Below are positions 14,743-17,408 of a DNA stretch of 17,408 nt, one piece after another. This stretch comes from an uncultured Flavobacteriales bacterium (GTDB lineage Bacteria; Bacteroidota; Bacteroidia; Flavobacteriales_D; Sanyastnellaceae). Location of the stretch: NCBI GenBank assembly GCA_937897625.1, contig CALCNZ010000242.1, forward strand, positions 1 through 17,408, in the 5' to 3' direction. Position 1 is the stretch's first letter; the number at the start of each line of letters is the position of its first letter. The position numbers and the translations under genes were made by a program. The notes below the pieces were generated by a model. That model ran no database searches. It was not told the DNA's origin and was given only the letters and a program-made list of their open reading frames with translations.

Positions 14743-15974
14743 AAGTTTCAATCACGAAATACAACATTCACGAGTGGTTCATGGCCGCTGGGGTTTTTTG
14801 TATGAGTATATATTCAAAAGGGGTGACCGTTTTTTTAGCGCTTGCTTTTCTGACCATGGTTGTTCAAGTTTTTTTTGGTGGAAGGAAAATCGAGTGGCGA
14901 AGTTTCAATGGTTGGGCCTTTCTCTTATTTGGTGTTTTTTCGGCATTTCTGCTGAGTGGTATATGGAATGAGTGGAACCACAAAACGGCTCTGTCTGAAA
15001 TTGAGACTAAGATTTCATACCTCGCTTTTCCACTTTTGTTTTTATTCACATCGAGTTCTATTCTGCTATCGAAAAGGAAATTTCAATGGGCCTTGGTTAT
15101 TGGATGCACAAGTTTCGCGCTCATTTGTCATGTGCATGCAGTCTTTCGATTTTTCGAAACAGGGTTGTGGGAAGAGTTTGTATACGGAAGACTTTCTTGG
15201 ACCTTCCACCCAACTTATTTGGGATTTTTCTATTTACTTTCCATGGTCTTTTTAGCTTCGGACTTCCTCGATTCAACAAATAAAAAGCAAACGCTTTTCT
15301 TGTTTTTAGGAATTGTTTTCTTCTCTTTAGAAACCGCATTCATGGCTTCGCGAGCGGGTTTCTTAGCTCTGTTTTTATTCTATGCTGTTTTTGTTTTTTA
15401 TGTATTTCGAAATGGAAAAAACAAGAGGAAGGCGTTGGCTGTAATTTCCGCTTCGATGCTTTCATTCTTCGTGTTGTTTTTTGGATTTTCTCCCATTTCA
15501 GGAAGGGCGAAGGAAGCCGTAGAAAATTCCAAAACAATAACAGAAACAAAGAAGGAGGAAAAGGTCGCAAGCACCAGTGAGCGCATTGTAAGTTGGCAGA
15601 CTGCTTGGGAAATTGGTCGCGACTATCCGTTGGGCGTTGGAACAGGAAATTGGAAGTCGCATTTCAAAGAACGATACACGCAAAAGGGAGCAAATTTCGC
15701 GGCCGAGCATTCGCATCCTGCACACAATGCGTATTTGCAAATTTTGGTTGAATGGGGTTGGCTGGGATTACTTTCCCTTTTGGCGCTATTGGTTGCAGGA
15801 TTTGTGCGTGCGTGGAGGGCAAATGACTTGTTTTTTTTAGTGTTCGTGCTAGGAGTGTCGTTTCACTTCATTTTTGAAAGCATGCTCGAGGTACAGCAAG
15901 GCCTTGTCTTCATTGGCTTTTGGATGTTTTTCCTTCTTCATAGAAAAAGTAATACAACACACGCAAACGGGTGA
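14739..15974 (+). CDS. O-antigen ligase-like polytopic membrane protein (Wzy/WaaL family)
   Basis: A 411-residue inner-membrane protein with about ten hydrophobic segments (e.g. VFLALAFLTMVVQVFF, YLAFPLLFLFT, FFYLLSMVFLA, FLALFLFYAVFVFYVF, LLSLLALLVAGF). It fits the O-antigen ligase/polymerase superfamily: the cytoplasmic-to-periplasmic SRAGFLAL motif (204-211), then a large loop (about 254-335) with ERIVSWQTAW, DYPLGVGTGNW and HSHPAHNAYLQILVEWGW. The histidine-Asn-x-x-Leu-Gln motif is the one linked to glycan transfer in this family. Family members join lipid-linked glycans to lipid A core, polymerise O-units or glycosylate proteins; which applies is not clear, and no glycosyltransferases lie nearby. 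The 4-bp ATGA overlap with elaA implies translational coupling. Codon use looks more T-rich than its neighbours, as expected for a hydrophobic protein. Confidence 0.87.
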   Translation: MKVSITKYNIHEWFMAAGVFCMSIYSKGVTVFLALAFLTMVVQVFFGGRKIEWRSFNGWAFLLFGVFSAFLLSGIWNEWNHKTALSEIETKISYLAFPLLFLFTSSSILLSKRKFQWALVIGCTSFALICHVHAVFRFFETGLWEEFVYGRLSWTFHPTYLGFFYLLSMVFLASDFLDSTNKKQTLFLFLGIVFFSLETAFMASRAGFLALFLFYAVFVFYVFRNGKNKRKALAVISASMLSFFVLFFGFSPISGRAKEAVENSKTITETKKEEKVASTSERIVSWQTAWEIGRDYPLGVGTGNWKSHFKERYTQKGANFAAEHSHPAHNAYLQILVEWGWLGLLSLLALLVAGFVRAWRANDLFFLVFVLGVSFHFIFESMLEVQQGLVFIGFWMFFLLHRKSNTTHANG

Positions 15975-15986
15975 AAAGAGAGTATT

Positions 15987-15998
15987 AGGACAAGTCCT
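15987..15998. promoter_or_regulatory. Short inverted repeat AGGAC-AA-GTCCT before the E2 gene
   Basis: Two 5-base arms flank AA, 13 bases after the membrane-protein stop and 10 bases before the E2 -7 element. It is followed by TTATTTT. It could be a weak terminator (4-bp stem with CAAG loop) or an operator lying between -33 and -7. The sequence alone does not decide. Confidence 0.3.
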
Positions 15999-16008
15999 TT
16001 ATTTTCCT

Positions 16009-16016
16009 TAAATTCG
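16009..16016 (+). promoter_or_regulatory. Putative -7 promoter element of the E2 gene
   Basis: TAAATTCG, an exact TAnnTTYG, lies 17 nt before the ATG at 16034, the same distance as for kup. No clear -33 TTG is seen at the expected spacing. Confidence 0.5.
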
Positions 16017-16033
16017 TTGCGAAATTTATTAAA

Positions 16034-17347
16034 ATGGCAACAATTGAATTGAAGTTACCCAAGATGGGTGAGAGTGTCGCAGAGGCGTCTATTTTGAGTT
16101 GGTTAAAGAAGGAAGGCGATCGCGTTACTGCGGATGAGCCTTTGGTTGAAATAGCTACAGATAAAGTGAATAGTGAAGTCCCATCTCCTGAAGATGGAAT
16201 TCTTGTTTCTTGTCGCGTTAACGTTGGAGATACTGTTCAAGTTGGACATGTGATTGCTATTATTGAAACCGGCGACGGTGCAAGCGCTCCGGCGCCTGTG
16301 GCCGCTTCTGCTCCTGCACCCGCTGAAGCTCCTGCGCCTGTTGCAGTTGCATCGTCAGTTCAGGCTGCTCCAGTTGTTTCATCTTCAGACAGATTTTACA
16401 GTCCGCTTGTAAAAAACATTGCGAAGCAAGAGAATATTTCTCAAGCTGAATTGGATAGCATTTCGGGCACGGGTCAAAATGGACGTGTTACGAAAGAAGA
16501 TTTAATGGGTTATATTTCTACTCGTGGAAATAAACCCGCCGCAACACCTGTAGCATCAGCTCCTGTGGCATCAGCTCCGGCTCCAGTTGCTTCTGCTCCT
16601 GCAGTTGAAGCACCTCGCGTGAAAGGTCCTACGATCACAGTTGGTCCGAACGACGAGATTGTTGAAATGGATCGCATGCGCAGAATCATTGCGGATCACA
16701 TGGTCATGAGTACACAGGTTTCTCCGCACGTGACGTCTTATGTTGAAGCGGATTTGACGAATGTGGTGATGTGGAGAAACAAGGTGAAGAAGCAATTCGA
16801 GGCGAATGCGAAAACGAAGTTGACCTTCACACCAATCTTTATTGAAGCCGTAGCCAAGGCCATTCGCGATTTTCCTGGAGTGAATGCAAGTGTTGATGGA
16901 AACAACATCATTATGCGGGGCGACATTAACATTGGAATGGCAGCTGCGCTTCCAACAGGAAATTTAATTGTTCCTGTAATTAAAAATGCAAATCAACGTT
17001 CTTTTGTTGAAATCACAAAAATAATTGGAGATATGGCTCTAAAAGCTCGTGATAGAAAGCTTTCTGTAGAAGATATGACTGGAGGTACATTTACGATTAC
17101 GAATGGAGGAGTGTTTGGCTCTATGTTATCAACTCCTATACTCAATCCTCCACAGAGTGCCATATTAGGTATGCATAATATTGTTGATAGGCCTGTAGCA
17201 ATTGATGGAAAAGTCGAAATTCGTCCGATTATGTATCTTGCTTTAAGTTATGATCATAGAGTAATTGATGGAAAGGAATCAGTTTCTTTTTTAGTTCATG
17301 TAAAAAAACTTTTAGAAGATCCATCTTTATTTATTTTAGGTGAGTAA
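16034..17347 (+). CDS. 2-oxo acid dehydrogenase E2 subunit (dihydrolipoyl acyltransferase, branched-chain type)
   Basis: The E2 core moves the acyl group from lipoamide to CoA in a 2-oxo acid dehydrogenase complex. One lipoyl domain (about 1-78) has the lipoylation site K44 in IATDKVNSEVPS. It is followed by an Ala/Pro linker (82-115), a peripheral subunit-binding domain (120-160; FYSPLVKNIAKQENIS, GTGQNGRVTKEDL), a second Ala/Pro linker (167-195) and the catalytic domain (about 208-437). The active-site motif is SYDHRVIDG with H408 and D412. The MGESVAEASI opening points to the branched-chain type of Bacteroidota rather than odhB (recalled similarity); the pyruvate type is not excluded. No E1 or E3 gene is visible in the window. 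GC drops from about 44% to about 33% near base 16980, inside the catalytic domain, although the protein stays intact. Confidence 0.93.
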   Translation: MATIELKLPKMGESVAEASILSWLKKEGDRVTADEPLVEIATDKVNSEVPSPEDGILVSCRVNVGDTVQVGHVIAIIETGDGASAPAPVAASAPAPAEAPAPVAVASSVQAAPVVSSSDRFYSPLVKNIAKQENISQAELDSISGTGQNGRVTKEDLMGYISTRGNKPAATPVASAPVASAPAPVASAPAVEAPRVKGPTITVGPNDEIVEMDRMRRIIADHMVMSTQVSPHVTSYVEADLTNVVMWRNKVKKQFEANAKTKLTFTPIFIEAVAKAIRDFPGVNASVDGNNIIMRGDINIGMAAALPTGNLIVPVIKNANQRSFVEITKIIGDMALKARDRKLSVEDMTGGTFTITNGGVFGSMLSTPILNPPQSAILGMHNIVDRPVAIDGKVEIRPIMYLALSYDHRVIDGKESVSFLVHVKKLLEDPSLFILGE

Positions 17348-17361
17348 TTCAATAACAATTG

Positions 17362-17408
17362 ATGGAATTTATTGAAAGCCGCTCTACAACAAAACAAATA
17401 CAATTTAG
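17362..17408 (+). CDS. Possible 5' end of an unidentified gene, cut by the window end
   Basis: An ATG at 17362, 14 bp after the E2 stop, opens a frame of 15 full codons (MEFIESRSTTKQIQF) that is still open at the last base. There is no -7 motif between it and the E2 gene, so it would be read with E2. The stretch is too short to identify a family or to rule out chance. Confidence 0.35.
   Translation, partial: MEFIESRSTTKQIQF

Noticed and set aside
16535..16620. Repeated GCATCAGCTCC/GCTCCT tracts in E2 as a mobile or regulatory repeat
   Set aside because: They simply encode the Ala/Pro-rich flexible linker normal for E2 proteins.
1..17408. A new defence, secretion or mobile system
   Set aside because: All 15 confident genes fall into housekeeping, metabolic or envelope roles; no transposase, recombinase, toxin-antitoxin pair, CRISPR repeat or phage gene was seen on either strand.

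Overview
The window reads as ordinary chromosomal housekeeping and metabolic DNA from a member of the Bacteroidota, probably Flavobacteriales (inference). The clues are gene content (FadD-type ligase, SRPBCC protein, pyrE and a Nudix gene clustered together; a RecJ of 575 aa; a lipoprotein with an acidic stretch after its lipidated cysteine; a 'MGESVAEA'-type E2), the lack of Shine-Dalgarno sequences, and a repeated -7 promoter element TAnnTT(C/T)G close to the phylum's known TAnnTTTG. Base composition is in the 40s % GC wherever I counted, except in the last ~400 bases. I see no tRNA, rRNA, CRISPR array, insertion sequence, prophage or defence system.

Layout. 1-1733 (minus): 5' part of an acyl-CoA ligase, an SRPBCC protein and pyrE, the last two overlapping by 8 bp. 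pyrE and a plus-strand Nudix gene (1732-2232) start head to head, with their two start codons sharing the 4-mer CATG. 2204-5047 (minus): thiL, whose 3' end overlaps the Nudix gene, then recJ. 5138-6106 (plus): a lipoprotein with six cysteine-rich repeats. 6217-7359: acyl-CoA dehydrogenase, flanked by two good intrinsic terminators. 7452-10369: a membrane-anchored protein of unknown function coupled through TAATG to a VAT1-like oxidoreductase. 10418-12355: the potassium transporter kup, ending 3 nt from the convergent ABC-F gene uup (12359-14224, minus). 14296-15974: an ElaA-type acetyltransferase overlapping an O-antigen-ligase-like membrane protein by 4 bp. 16034-17347: the E2 subunit of a 2-oxo acid dehydrogenase. 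A possible new reading frame begins at 17362. No gene-free stretch exceeds about 110 bases.

How the genes relate. Most are independent units: fatty-acid activation and oxidation (ligase, acyl-CoA dehydrogenase), pyrimidine and thiamine cofactor synthesis (pyrE, thiL), DNA repair (recJ), potassium import (kup), translation or ribosome maintenance (uup), envelope (lipoprotein, O-antigen-ligase-like protein) and central or branched-chain carbon metabolism (E2).

The most notable pattern is regulatory. Nine of the 12 genes that are not translationally coupled to an upstream gene carry an exact TAnnTTYG close before the start codon, and the other three carry a one-mismatch version. In four genes exactly 4 nt separate the motif from the start codon, which predicts leaderless mRNAs. 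The three coupled genes lack the motif. I found no convincing undescribed multi-gene system.
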